This document shows, in pieces, positions 1-6,942 of a DNA stretch of 14,993 nucleotides. Numbering within the stretch: the stretch's first letter is position 1; every line of letters starts with the position of its first letter. Below the pieces are notes generated by a model. It made no database searches, was not told the DNA's origin, and worked only from the letters and a program-made list of their open reading frames with translations. Origin of the DNA: CAZWCX01 sp964632945 (GTDB lineage: Bacteria > Planctomycetota > MHYJ01 > WSZJ01 > CAZWCX01); the NCBI GenBank assembly GCA_964632945.1, contig CAZWCX010000152.1:1-14993 (forward strand), given 5' to 3'. The position numbers and the translations under genes are program-made.

Positions 1-56
1 GAAGCCCGGCGCGAAAAGCGACCGGACCAACCTGGGAAATCAAGGTTGAAGCCCCG

Positions 57-1079
57 CTAGGTTTCGCCAGGCAGGTCGCGCGGCACGACGTGGCGCGGGT
101 CGCTTCGCGCCCGGCGCAACATCAACCCGCGCACTCGGAGGTACGCGCCGAGCAGAAGGAAACCCGCGAGCCCGAGGTGCAGCGCCGCCGAAATCGCGGC
201 ATGCTGCGGACGCAGCGAGGCCGGCATCCCCGGCCAGTCGCCGGTCCCTGCGAACGGAACGGACGCCGCGAACGGATTCAAGTAGATCGCGAGCGGCCCC
301 GTGGTCACGGGGAAGAAGGTCAGGAATGCGACGGCGCTTCCCATCAGCATCACGAACACGCACCCGCACCCGAGGTGGCTGAGTCCCTGGAAGACGGCGT
401 GCAGGACGGGGCGCATCAGCGCAAGGCCCATTCCCAGGACGGCGGCCCAAAGGACCAGCGCGCGGCCGACCAGGAACGCGCGCGAATCGAGGAGGTCCTT
501 CTCCAGAAGGCTCAACCCGATCAGCAGTCCGACGAATCCATACGAGACCACCGCCGCCGGCGCCGTGCGCAGAAACACGGTGGAGGCGAACAGGCCGATC
601 ACGCCGTGGGCGACCATCACGGCGAACAGTCCCGCGTAGGCGGCCAGGACGTCGGTGGCGGTGACGCCGCCGAAGGCGAGACAGGTTCCGGCGAGCGGCA
701 GGGTGCCGACGATCAAGAGGGCCAGGAACGCCAGTCCGGGCACGAGCTTGCCGATCAGGACCTCCTGCGGGCGGGCCGGGGAGAGCAGCAGCAGGGGAAA
801 CGTCCCCTCGTCGATCTCGTTGCCGATCGCGCCCGCCAGCAGGGCGGGAGCGACGAGCAGGGTCAGCGCCGCCTGCGCGAACAGAACGATGCCGAATACC
901 TCACGGCCGAATCGCCAGCCCACGCCCACCGAGGCGGTTTCCCCCCGAACCGCCAGGGCGTAGGCGCCGACACACACCACCGCCAGGGAAATCACATACA
1001 GGGAAAAGAAGAGAAACGAGCGGCCGCCGCGGATCTGCAGCACCATCTCCTTGCGCAGCGTCGGGTAGAGCAGCCTCAT
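57..1079 (-). CDS. ABC-2 type transporter permease
   Basis: A 340-residue integral membrane protein, the membrane half of an ABC transporter working with the ATPase encoded just upstream; the substrate is unknown. It shows about seven to eight hydrophobic stretches (roughly residues 22-44, 61-85, 112-138, 147-168, 172-192, 203-222, 237-257 and 294-314). After the second lies the ABC-2 permease signature, NEIDEGTFPLLLLSP followed by RPQEVLIGKL (residues 87-111), which in this family marks the cytoplasmic loop contacting the ATPase. The ATG start shares ATGA with the ATPase stop, and a GGAGG lies 6 bases upstream inside the ATPase gene, so translation is probably coupled. It is the last gene of the minus-strand operon within the window. 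Longer readings upstream of this ATG overlap the ATPase gene and were discarded. The family call is firm; the transported molecule cannot be read from sequence. Confidence 0.9.
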   Translation of the reverse strand: MRLLYPTLRKEMVLQIRGGRSFLFFSLYVISLAVVCVGAYALAVRGETASVGVGWRFGREVFGIVLFAQAALTLLVAPALLAGAIGNEIDEGTFPLLLLSPARPQEVLIGKLVPGLAFLALLIVGTLPLAGTCLAFGGVTATDVLAAYAGLFAVMVAHGVIGLFASTVFLRTAPAAVVSYGFVGLLIGLSLLEKDLLDSRAFLVGRALVLWAAVLGMGLALMRPVLHAVFQGLSHLGCGCVFVMLMGSAVAFLTFFPVTTGPLAIYLNPFAASVPFAGTGDWPGMPASLRPQHAAISAALHLGLAGFLLLGAYLRVRGLMLRRARSDPRHVVPRDLPGET

Positions 1080-2017
1080 CTCCCGCCTCCCACCGTCAGC
1101 GACAGGAAGAGGCGCTCGAGCGATACCTTCGCCTCGCGCAACCCCGCAACCGGGATGCCCGCGTCGACGAGGGCCTGCAGCAGCCTTGCGCGCTCTTCCG
1201 GACCGCCCGCCAGCGTGAATCGCACCACGTCGCCCGCCGGAGTGACGCAAGACACGCCGGGAATTCCGCGCAACGTTTCCATCGCGGCATCCGGGTCGCC
1301 GCCGGGGCGCAACTCCCACTCGTCCCGTCCACCGAGTTGCCGGCGGAGATCCTCGAGCGATCCCTGCGCCACCACGCGTCCCGACTCGATCAGGGCCAGT
1401 CCGTCGCAGATTTCCTCCAGGTCGGGCAGCACGTGAGAGGATAGGACCACCGTCGAGCCCATGGCCCGAATCTCGCGCAGGAACGCGAGGAGCTCGACCC
1501 GCCCCCGGGGATCGAGCGCGGAGGCGGGTTCGTCCAACAGGAAAACCTCGGGCCGGTGCAGCAGACAACGCGCGAGTCCCAGTCGCTGCACGGTGCCGCG
1601 GCTCAATTCGGACACGTATCGGCGGCGGCAGTCCTCGAGCCCGGTCAGGGCGAGTACGTCCCCCACCACCCCGGCCGGACGTTCGATGCGGTAAAGGTCC
1701 GCAAAGTACCGGAGATACTCCCCGACGCGCAGCTCGCCGTAGGCGCCGGGCGGATCCGGGAGCCAACCCACGCGCCGGCGCACGTCCTGAGCCTGGGATT
1801 CCACGTCGTATCCGCACACGGTCGCCCAGCCCGCGGACGGGGTCGTGACGGTTGCGAGCATGCGCAGGGTGGTGGTTTTTCCGGCTCCGTTCGCGCCCAC
1901 GAGACCGTAGATGCTTCCGCGCGGGATGCGGAGCGACAGGGACTGGACCGCGACGAGGTCCCCGTAGCGCTTGCTGAGGTGGCGCGCTTCGACGGCCGTG
2001 TCCACGGCGATCCTCAC
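1076..2017 (-). CDS. ABC transporter ATP-binding protein (ABC-2 / GldA-like)
   Basis: A 313-residue cytoplasmic ATPase that powers the partner permease. Visible motifs are Walker A GANGAGKTT (residues 41-49), a Q-loop region with the LPDPPGAY variant (86-93) typical of ABC-2/CcmA/GldA-type ATPases rather than a plain Q-loop Gln, signature LSRGTVQ (138-144, replacing LSGGQ), Walker B VFLLDEP (158-164), D-loop SALDP and switch His195. Residues after about 225 form the accessory C-terminal domain common in this subfamily. The GTG start was chosen because it overlaps the upstream stop as GTGA and places the family's N-terminal strand correctly. The reading frame stays open far upstream, but that part is arginine/proline-rich antisense sequence with no ABC features. 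The gene is coupled to its neighbours on both sides. The substrate is unknown; the operon context suggests envelope or secretion work. Confidence 0.93.
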   Translation of the reverse strand: MRIAVDTAVEARHLSKRYGDLVAVQSLSLRIPRGSIYGLVGANGAGKTTTLRMLATVTTPSAGWATVCGYDVESQAQDVRRRVGWLPDPPGAYGELRVGEYLRYFADLYRIERPAGVVGDVLALTGLEDCRRRYVSELSRGTVQRLGLARCLLHRPEVFLLDEPASALDPRGRVELLAFLREIRAMGSTVVLSSHVLPDLEEICDGLALIESGRVVAQGSLEDLRRQLGGRDEWELRPGGDPDAAMETLRGIPGVSCVTPAGDVVRFTLAGGPEERARLLQALVDAGIPVAGLREAKVSLERLFLSLTVGGGR

Positions 2018-4077
2018 TCGGAAAGGGGGGAATCCGAAAAGCGGCGCAGCACCAGCGTGCGCACGGTCCAGGCCGCCGGGGGCCCCGCCGCGAGGGAAAT
2101 GGTTTCCGGGGCCTCGTCGATCAGGAAGACGAGACCCCCGTTGGCGTCGAGGCGGAGTGGAGTGCGGTCGAAAGCGGGATCGTCGAACAGGTGCCACAAC
2201 GGCTGGTCGGCCGAGGGGATCCCTTGACCGAAGAGTCGGGGCCCGGGGGCCAGGTCCCGCCAGGTCGGGGCGGCGCCCTGAGAGGGGGCGCTCGTCCAGT
2301 CCCAGGCGGCGCCCGCCGGGGGCTTGGCTGCGTACGCGACGGATCCACTCGAGCGGGCGAAGACCTCGCGCGCCCCCTGCGGGAGGACCGCCTGGGGACG
2401 TCCGCGCGCCGATTCTTCGACCGCTACGGTCCAGGGAGGCTCGCCGCGCCCACGCAGCACGAGCCGCCGGCGCGCCCACTTCTCCACGGGGAATCGCAAT
2501 TCCGTCGCATTCGCCGTGACGCATCGCTCGAGAGCGGACTCCTCCGCCGTTCGGGACTCGTCAACGGCGTCGGGATCGAGCGCCAGCGACGTGTCACTGG
2601 AGATTCGCAGCGTCACCGTGGACCGGCTCGACGCAAAGAAGTCGAGATAGGTCGTCCATTCGGCCGGCTCCGTCGGATCGTCTCCCAGCCAGAGGACGGT
2701 CAGGTGGCGCACCACCATCGGTCGATCGATCGCCCGTTGGTCGAGCTGGACCGATCCGGAGAAAAAGAGCACGGCGAGCGCCGGCGTGGTGAGCCAAAGC
2801 CAGCGTTCGCGTTCGAGGGCGCGCAGGGCGAGATAATTCACCGGACCGACGAGGAGCGCGTAGAGGACCGTGTAAGCCAACACCCAGCGTGCCTTGGGAG
2901 GGTCCAGTCGGGCGGAGTCGCCGGCGCCGGCCCAGAAGACCTCCGCCGAGGCCGGCTGGGTTCCGGCGAGCGCCCACTTGATCACACCGGCCCAGAATTC
3001 CGGCTCGCGAGGATGCCCGCGAAGCGGGGGACTCGTCGGGTCGAAGTTCAGGTGGATCACTTCGCCCCAGCCGAAGGCTCGACGGATCACCACGGGAGGG
3101 CCCGGCGCGGGGAACGGATCGCGCCCGCGCGCACCGGTCCAGGTCCGGGTGACGAGGCGGAGGCCGGCCAGGTCCGGGACATTCCAGGCCGCGGCGGCTT
3201 CCGAGGGGAGCGGAGACTCCACGGGTTCGCCGGGCTCGCCGGCGGCGAGCCGCTCCCACGCCCCTCCCCGGCGGCGCAGGTCGTGCACCCCTCCGATGAC
3301 GAGCAGGCGTCCGCCGGTTCGGATCCATCCAAACAAGGCCTCGGCGCGCGTATCGTCCGGGGGAAGGTCGCCCAGGTCGCCCACCGCGACGAGGTCGACT
3401 CCCTCCCAGCCGGCCGGGTGGCTCGGGAGGGCGTGCAGCGCCGCGGCCCCAACGTGCAGCCGTCCCCCGGACAGGGTCTCCAGGGACGAATCCTCCGCCT
3501 CGTCCTCCGCCGGCTTGGGGGCGGGTTCGGCCTTGAGCGGAGAGTCGTGGAGGAACCCGAGCCAGAAGCCGCGACCGCTCAGCGTGACGACGAGGCGGTC
3601 ACGGTCGAGCATGGACATCGCGGGTTCGATTTCGGCCGACCCGAGAGTACGGCCGTCCGCCTGGAAGGAGACCCTCACCTTCCGTCCGGTCGGAACCACG
3701 CGGTCGAACCGCCGCGAGCCGCCTGCGGGGAGGACGATGTCCGGGACTCGTTCGACATCGACCGCGCCCGACCGCGTTTCCACTTCGATGACGATCTCGC
3801 CCCGCTGCAATTCGGCGGCGCCGGGTCGAAGCGCCGTGGCGGAGCGATCAAGTCGGACGTGGAGGGGGATCGCGCTGCCGCTGCGAACTTCCCCGCCGAA
3901 GCCGACTTCGAGCGTGATCGAGACCTCGGGAGCATCCTGCGAGCGCGCTTCCCGCGCCGCGAGCAGGGCCAGGAAAAGAAGACCGAACACGGCCCGGAGG
4001 ACCGGCCGCGGACTCCTCCCGCCCCGACGGATGCCGACGCGCGCCGCCATGTCCACCGGGGAACCGACGCCGATCAC
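2014..4077 (-). CDS. Large exported, membrane-anchored protein with amidotransferase-like region
   Basis: A 687-residue protein with no certain family name. An N-terminal signal or anchor (hydrophobic about 27-41, possible cleavage after AREARS near 46) precedes a beta-rich periplasmic region. Residues about 225-265 (GWEGVDLVAVGDLGDLPPDD, then an Ala/Leu helix and GGRLLVIGG) resemble the glutamine-amidotransferase-like fold of large membrane proteins in BatA/MoxR/DUF58 neighbourhoods, without an obvious catalytic triad. Two membrane helices follow at about 399-418 (ending GPVNYLALRAL) and 426-444, then a 240-residue beta-rich C-terminal region. The GTG start is supported by AGGAG 7 bases upstream; a downstream ATG at 4050 lacks a site. 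It starts 4 bases after the CBS gene stop and shares GTGA with the ABC ATPase, so it probably belongs to the same envelope complex. The specific role is unknown. Confidence 0.82.
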   Translation of the reverse strand: MIGVGSPVDMAARVGIRRGGRSPRPVLRAVFGLLFLALLAAREARSQDAPEVSITLEVGFGGEVRSGSAIPLHVRLDRSATALRPGAAELQRGEIVIEVETRSGAVDVERVPDIVLPAGGSRRFDRVVPTGRKVRVSFQADGRTLGSAEIEPAMSMLDRDRLVVTLSGRGFWLGFLHDSPLKAEPAPKPAEDEAEDSSLETLSGGRLHVGAAALHALPSHPAGWEGVDLVAVGDLGDLPPDDTRAEALFGWIRTGGRLLVIGGVHDLRRRGGAWERLAAGEPGEPVESPLPSEAAAAWNVPDLAGLRLVTRTWTGARGRDPFPAPGPPVVIRRAFGWGEVIHLNFDPTSPPLRGHPREPEFWAGVIKWALAGTQPASAEVFWAGAGDSARLDPPKARWVLAYTVLYALLVGPVNYLALRALERERWLWLTTPALAVLFFSGSVQLDQRAIDRPMVVRHLTVLWLGDDPTEPAEWTTYLDFFASSRSTVTLRISSDTSLALDPDAVDESRTAEESALERCVTANATELRFPVEKWARRRLVLRGRGEPPWTVAVEESARGRPQAVLPQGAREVFARSSGSVAYAAKPPAGAAWDWTSAPSQGAAPTWRDLAPGPRLFGQGIPSADQPLWHLFDDPAFDRTPLRLDANGGLVFLIDEAPETISLAAGPPAAWTVRTLVLRRFSDSPLSE

Positions 4078-4081
4078 ACGC

Positions 4082-4507
4082 CTACTCCTGGTCGGCGATC
4101 TCCCCCGTCCCTTCCGCGCTCTCCGCGACTCCGACCAGGACCCCGAGGACGTCCCGGATCGACACCATTCCGAGCAGGGCGCCGTCTTCGACGACCGGGA
4201 TGTGGCGGAGGTTCAGATGGTGCATTTGATACCCCACCGAACCGATGGTCTCCGCCCGGGTCACGGTGACGAGTTTCGGGGACATGACCAGGTGAACCGG
4301 GGTCTGCTCCAGGTTGACCCCGCGGGCCACCACCCGGCGAAGCACGTCACGCTCGGAGAAGATTCCCGCCGGCTTCCCGCCGTCGGTGACGACCACCGCG
4401 CCGATGTTGTTCTGCGCCAGCAGGCGGATCACCTCGGCGACCTTGACGCCGCGGTCGACGGTGAGGACGTTTGCGCGCATGATGGACGAGACAGGCTGGT
4501 CGTTCAT
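4082..4507 (-). CDS. Paired CBS-domain protein
   Basis: A 141-residue protein made almost wholly of two CBS domains, at about residues 8-61 and 73-130, with the recurring ends GIFSERDVLRRV and HIPVVEDGALLGMVSIRDVL. In other proteins such pairs bind adenine nucleotides (AMP, ATP, SAM) and sense energy state; stand-alone pairs usually regulate a partner. No catalytic or DNA-binding segment is attached. ATG at 4507 was chosen because GGAG lies 10 bases upstream; a TTG at 4525, 3 bases after the previous stop, would add six residues and cannot be excluded. The gene sits between the two large membrane proteins of the operon, 21 bases after one and 4 bases before the other, so it may give nucleotide control to the ABC/envelope system. 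That role is inference. Confidence 0.9.
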   Translation of the reverse strand: MNDQPVSSIMRANVLTVDRGVKVAEVIRLLAQNNIGAVVVTDGGKPAGIFSERDVLRRVVARGVNLEQTPVHLVMSPKLVTVTRAETIGSVGYQMHHLNLRHIPVVEDGALLGMVSIRDVLGVLVGVAESAEGTGEIADQE

Positions 4508-4528
4508 TTCGGGAAGGCTCCGCAAGGG

Positions 4529-5686
4529 TCAGTCCTTGGGTCCGATGGCCTCGAAGTAGCGTCGGACGAAGTCGCGGTCGGCCGGGGGAATGTGCTCGCG
4601 GCGGAGCGTCTGCTCCGCGACCCGGCGATACTCGGCGAGGAGGGTCTGGAAGTCCACGGGGACCGGCGGCCCGGAGCGGCCGGATGCGTCGGGATCGCCA
4701 CCGTACACGCTGCGCTCCTCGGTGCGGGTCGGACCCTCGCCCTGGATCGGATCGACTTCCTTTGGACGGGTGCGGACGTCGAGGCGTTCCGGCTCCCCGA
4801 AGAGCTGTTCCGGACTTTCCTGTGGCCCGCTGGGGGGGGAGGAAGATCCCCCGCCGCCGGAGCCGGGACCGTTCCCCTCGTTCGGCTGCGATTCCGGCTC
4901 GCTCTCCCCCTGTCCTCCGGACCCGGGAGACGGATTTTGCGACTTTCCCCCGCCACCGCCGGGTTGCGGCGTTCCACGGGCATCCGGCGTGCCGCCCCCG
5001 CCCTTTCCCTCGCCTGCGCGCGCGCCGATCCGGCCCTCGCGCGTTGCCGCCGCGCCGCTCGCCTCGGGGACGAGGGAGGGTCGTCGCAGGTCCGCGCGGT
5101 GGAAATCCTCCGGCGGGAGGAGGGCGATCCACAGCGCGATCAGAAACGCGATGGCCGAGGTCCAGCGGTCGCCCAGGGGGCGGGAGGGAAAGACTTGCCG
5201 CGCGTCCTGGACGCGCACGAATCGGGCCGCGTCCTCGACCTGGGCGCGGGCCAATTCGGCGCTTCGCCCGGTGATCGCCCCCGACTCCAACTGGCGGATC
5301 AGATCGAGCGCGGTGGAGAACCGGTCCTCGAGGCCGAACCGCCGGTCGGTGAGGATCGCCACCTCCACGTCTCGCGGTCCGCGCCACCAGGCGCGCAGCG
5401 CTCCCCAGGCGGCCGCCCCTGCGGTTACGCCCAGCAGCGCCGCGACCACCGCCAGCGGTGTGGAGAGGGAGGCCGTCTGCACCGCGCCCGCGCGGATGCG
5501 GTCCACCAGGAAAAGGCAGGCAAGCGCAAAATAGCCGTAGAACAGGAGGTCCAGCGTCCGGTCGCTCCACGTCGTCCAGGCGCGGCGGCGGCGGACCCGG
5601 CGGACCATCTCCGTGAGCTCCCCCTGCGCTGCCGCGGTCTCGCGGCGGCGGGGGAGGGCGTCGGGACGGGTGGTCAAGTCACGCAT
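4529..5686 (-). CDS. Membrane protein with Gly/Pro/Ser-rich linker (DUF4175-like)
   Basis: A 385-residue protein of uncertain family. A basic N-terminus (RRVRRRRAW) precedes hydrophobic segments at about 46-62 and 78-98. A soluble helix follows with LTDRRFGLEDRFSTALDLI (112-130), like the 'DRLSTALEL' helix of DUF4175-type proteins in BatA/MoxR loci. A third membrane segment lies at about 174-190. Residues about 222-295 are a low-complexity Gly/Ser/Pro/Glu linker. The C-terminus VDFQTLLAEYRRVAEQTL..EHIPPADRDFVRRYFEAI (344-381) resembles the conserved ending of these operon proteins. It is the first gene of the minus-strand operon. Start choice is uncertain: ATG 5686 or ATG 5695 (three more residues); neither has a Shine-Dalgarno. 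A weak -10-like CATCAT seven bases before 5686 would fit a leaderless message. Confidence 0.75.
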   Translation of the reverse strand: MRDLTTRPDALPRRRETAAAQGELTEMVRRVRRRRAWTTWSDRTLDLLFYGYFALACLFLVDRIRAGAVQTASLSTPLAVVAALLGVTAGAAAWGALRAWWRGPRDVEVAILTDRRFGLEDRFSTALDLIRQLESGAITGRSAELARAQVEDAARFVRVQDARQVFPSRPLGDRWTSAIAFLIALWIALLPPEDFHRADLRRPSLVPEASGAAATREGRIGARAGEGKGGGGTPDARGTPQPGGGGGKSQNPSPGSGGQGESEPESQPNEGNGPGSGGGGSSSPPSGPQESPEQLFGEPERLDVRTRPKEVDPIQGEGPTRTEERSVYGGDPDASGRSGPPVPVDFQTLLAEYRRVAEQTLRREHIPPADRDFVRRYFEAIGPKD

Positions 5687-5742
5687 GGGGACCATGATGC
5701 CGAGTCGGCCGGGCGTGCGCAAGGGTTTGGTCGGCTCCGCCC

Positions 5743-5771
5743 TTGACCCTGGGGCGGTCGGGGCCTATCAT
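5743..5771 (+). promoter_or_regulatory. Sigma70-type promoter for the JAMM/sulfur-carrier operon
   Basis: TTGACC (5743-5748) and TATCAT (5766-5771) are separated by exactly 17 bases, each matching the consensus at five of six positions. Transcription would start near 5778, about 40 bases before the GTG start at 5817. The remainder of the 130-base divergent region (5687-5816) holds no other clear element apart from a weak minus-strand candidate overlapping the start of the gene at 4529-5686. Confidence 0.75.
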
Positions 5772-5816
5772 GTCTCCCCCGGCGGCTGGACCGGCAAGTG
5801 AATCGGGAGAAAACGC

Positions 5817-6383
5817 GTGGCGCTCGAAATCCCCGGCAGCGTCCTCGAGACGGTCTGGGCCCACTGTCGCGAATCCTATCCCAAGGAATGCTGCGGACTG
5901 CTCGTCGGCCGCCTGGGAACGCCCGCCCGCGTCTCGGAGGCCCGGCGCGCCGCCAACCTGAACGTCTCCCGCCCCTGGGACCGGTATGAAATGGACCCCT
6001 CGGACCTCCTGCGCGCCTCGCGCGAGGCGGACGCGCAGGGGGAGACGGTATTGGGCTGCTACCATTCCCACCCGGACCATCCGGCGCTGCCGAGCGCGAC
6101 CGATGCCGCGCTCGCCTGTCCCGACTTCTCGTATGTCATCGTGGCCGTGCGCGACGGTCAGGTGGCCGAAACCCGCTCCTGGCTCTTCGCCGAGCCTTCC
6201 TCCGACCGGTATGCCGCGCTGCGCGAGCCCGCCGGGGAGCCGGAACCGGCCGGGGTGGTCGGCACCTGGATTTCGGAGTACGTCCTCTACTCGCCCGTCC
6301 GGCGGGGGGCCGCCGCGGAGCGCGTCGCGATCCGGGAGTCGACCAGTCGCGTCGTGACCGAGGAACGGATCACCATCGTTTGA
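5817..6383 (+). CDS. JAMM/Mov34 metallopeptidase, Mec-like, with C-terminal extension
   Basis: A 188-residue zinc peptidase of the JAB/MPN+ (M67) type. The full JAMM set is visible: Glu24 in YPKECCGLLVG, then His83-x-His85-x7-Ser93-x2-Asp96 in GCYHSHPDHPALPSATD. Bacterial members next to ThiS/MoaD-like carriers remove residues from the carrier C-terminus. Examples are Mec, which frees cysteine from CysO-Cys in Mycobacterium, and QbsD in Pseudomonas. The next gene here encodes a CysO-like carrier, 12 bases downstream, so that is the likely substrate. The peptidase domain fills about residues 1-127; about 60 further residues (128-188), ending in a Glu/Arg/Thr/Val-rich segment, are not part of the core fold and I do not recognise them. 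GTG start is supported by GGGAG 7 bases upstream. The enzyme class is certain; the exact pathway is inferred. Confidence 0.92.
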   Translation: MALEIPGSVLETVWAHCRESYPKECCGLLVGRLGTPARVSEARRAANLNVSRPWDRYEMDPSDLLRASREADAQGETVLGCYHSHPDHPALPSATDAALACPDFSYVIVAVRDGQVAETRSWLFAEPSSDRYAALREPAGEPEPAGVVGTWISEYVLYSPVRRGAAAERVAIRESTSRVVTEERITIV

Positions 6384-6395
6384 AGGAGTCCCGTC

Positions 6396-6674
6396 ATGGC
6401 CATCAAGGTTCGCGTTCCGGCCCCCATGCAGAAGCTGACGCAGGACAAGCGGGAGGTCGAGATCGGCGGCGCCACCGTCGCGGAACTGATTGCCAACCTC
6501 GAGACCCAGTACCCCGGCGTTCGCAACATGGTCTGCGACGACGGCGGGAAGGTCCGGCGCTTCCTCAACGTGTACGTCAACGACAAAGACATCCGCTTCC
6601 TGTCCGCCGAAAACACGGCGGTGAAGGATGGGGACGAGGTCGCGATCATTCCCGCGATCGCCGGCGGGGCCTAG
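6396..6674 (+). CDS. CysO/MoaD/ThiS-family sulfur carrier ending Gly-Gly-Ala
   Basis: A 92-residue beta-grasp carrier. Landmarks match mycobacterial CysO: TVAELIANLETQYPGV (27-42), RRFLNVYVNDKDIRFL (54-69), VKDGDEVAIIPAIAGG (76-91). CysO delivers sulfur as a C-terminal thiocarboxylate for cysteine synthesis; MoaD and ThiS do so for molybdopterin and thiamine. In those the protein ends with the Gly-Gly; here one more codon (GCC, Ala92) follows before TAG, so the carrier would be inactive until Ala is removed, presumably by the adjacent JAMM peptidase. AAGGAG lies 7 bases before the ATG, overlapping the end of the peptidase gene, so the two are co-expressed. No MoeB/ThiF-like activating enzyme or CysM is in the window. 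CysO-like is the best fit; another sulfur-transfer role (siderophore, cofactor) is possible. Confidence 0.9.
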   Translation: MAIKVRVPAPMQKLTQDKREVEIGGATVAELIANLETQYPGVRNMVCDDGGKVRRFLNVYVNDKDIRFLSAENTAVKDGDEVAIIPAIAGGA

Positions 6675-6676
6675 CC

Positions 6677-6720
6677 CGGATTATTCATGAAGCCGCGCCA
6701 GCGGCTTCGTGAATAATCCG
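6677..6720 (+). terminator. 20-bp hairpin directly after the sulfur-carrier gene
   Basis: Arms 6677-6696 and 6701-6720 pair over 20 bp with a single G-T wobble and a GCCA loop. It begins three bases after the TAG of the sulfur carrier. There is no T-run after it, so it is not a standard intrinsic terminator; it may protect the 3' end, act with Rho, or simply be the edge of the repeat element. The structure is certain; the terminator role is a guess. Confidence 0.5.
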
Positions 6721-6815
6721 CCCGCGGGCTCCGGGCTGCGTCAGCAGCCAGGAGCGCGGGGCGACCGGCGTGCGGCACACGGTGTCGCACGCTGGGCGAG
6801 GCAGTCCTGCTCCGG
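6716..6815 (+). repeat. Dispersed palindromic repeat, copy 1
   Basis: About 100 bases shared with 14894-14993. The last 58 bases (6758-6815) differ from copy 2 by only two substitutions and one indel; the first part is more diverged but keeps ATCCGCCCG and GCAGCCAGG. It contains a 25-base inverted repeat at 6768-6792 (arms GCGTGCGGCACA and GGTGTCGCACGC around one C), with one wobble and one mismatch compared with the perfect palindrome in copy 2. It lies just 3' of a plus-strand gene, as copy 2 does. Confidence 0.85.
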
Positions 6816-6942
6816 ACGGCCTTCATCGCCGGCCGGAGCCGGATGGTGCGCGAGCCGCGAAGCGGTTCGTGAGCCATTCGGGCTCGCCGCGCGGGACGAG
6901 GTCCCCTGCCTTGCGCCGCGGCTTGCAGGCAAGGGGGCGCGC

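Larger units (their letters stand above)
6675..6942. other. Palindrome-rich intergenic region between convergent genes
   Basis: 268 bases with no gene. It begins with a 20-bp hairpin (6677-6720), continues into one copy of the dispersed repeat (6716-6815), and then holds more inverted repeats: GCGAGCC/GGCTCGC at 6850-6887 enclosing an 8-bp hairpin CGAGCCGC-GAA-GCGGTTCG (6851-6869), and CCTTGC/GCAAGG near 6908-6933. No U-tract follows any of them. Confidence 0.8.

Noticed and set aside
1..56. Start of another minus-strand gene after the permease
   Set aside because: No ATG or GTG with a ribosome site is present on the minus strand in these 56 bases; nothing can be supported.
2017..2524. N-terminal extension of the ABC ATPase
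   Set aside because: The frame stays open upstream, but this part is antisense-like Arg/Pro sequence overlapping the previous gene. GTG 2017, overlapping that gene's stop, gives the normal ATPase length.
2894..5746. A 950-codon open frame on the plus strand
   Set aside because: It is antisense to three well-supported genes and has the Arg/Pro/Ser/Gly-rich composition of chance frames in GC-rich DNA, without domains.
6716..6815. CRISPR array or IS element
   Set aside because: Only one copy at each place, no regular spacers, no transposase and no terminal inverted repeats or target duplications were seen.
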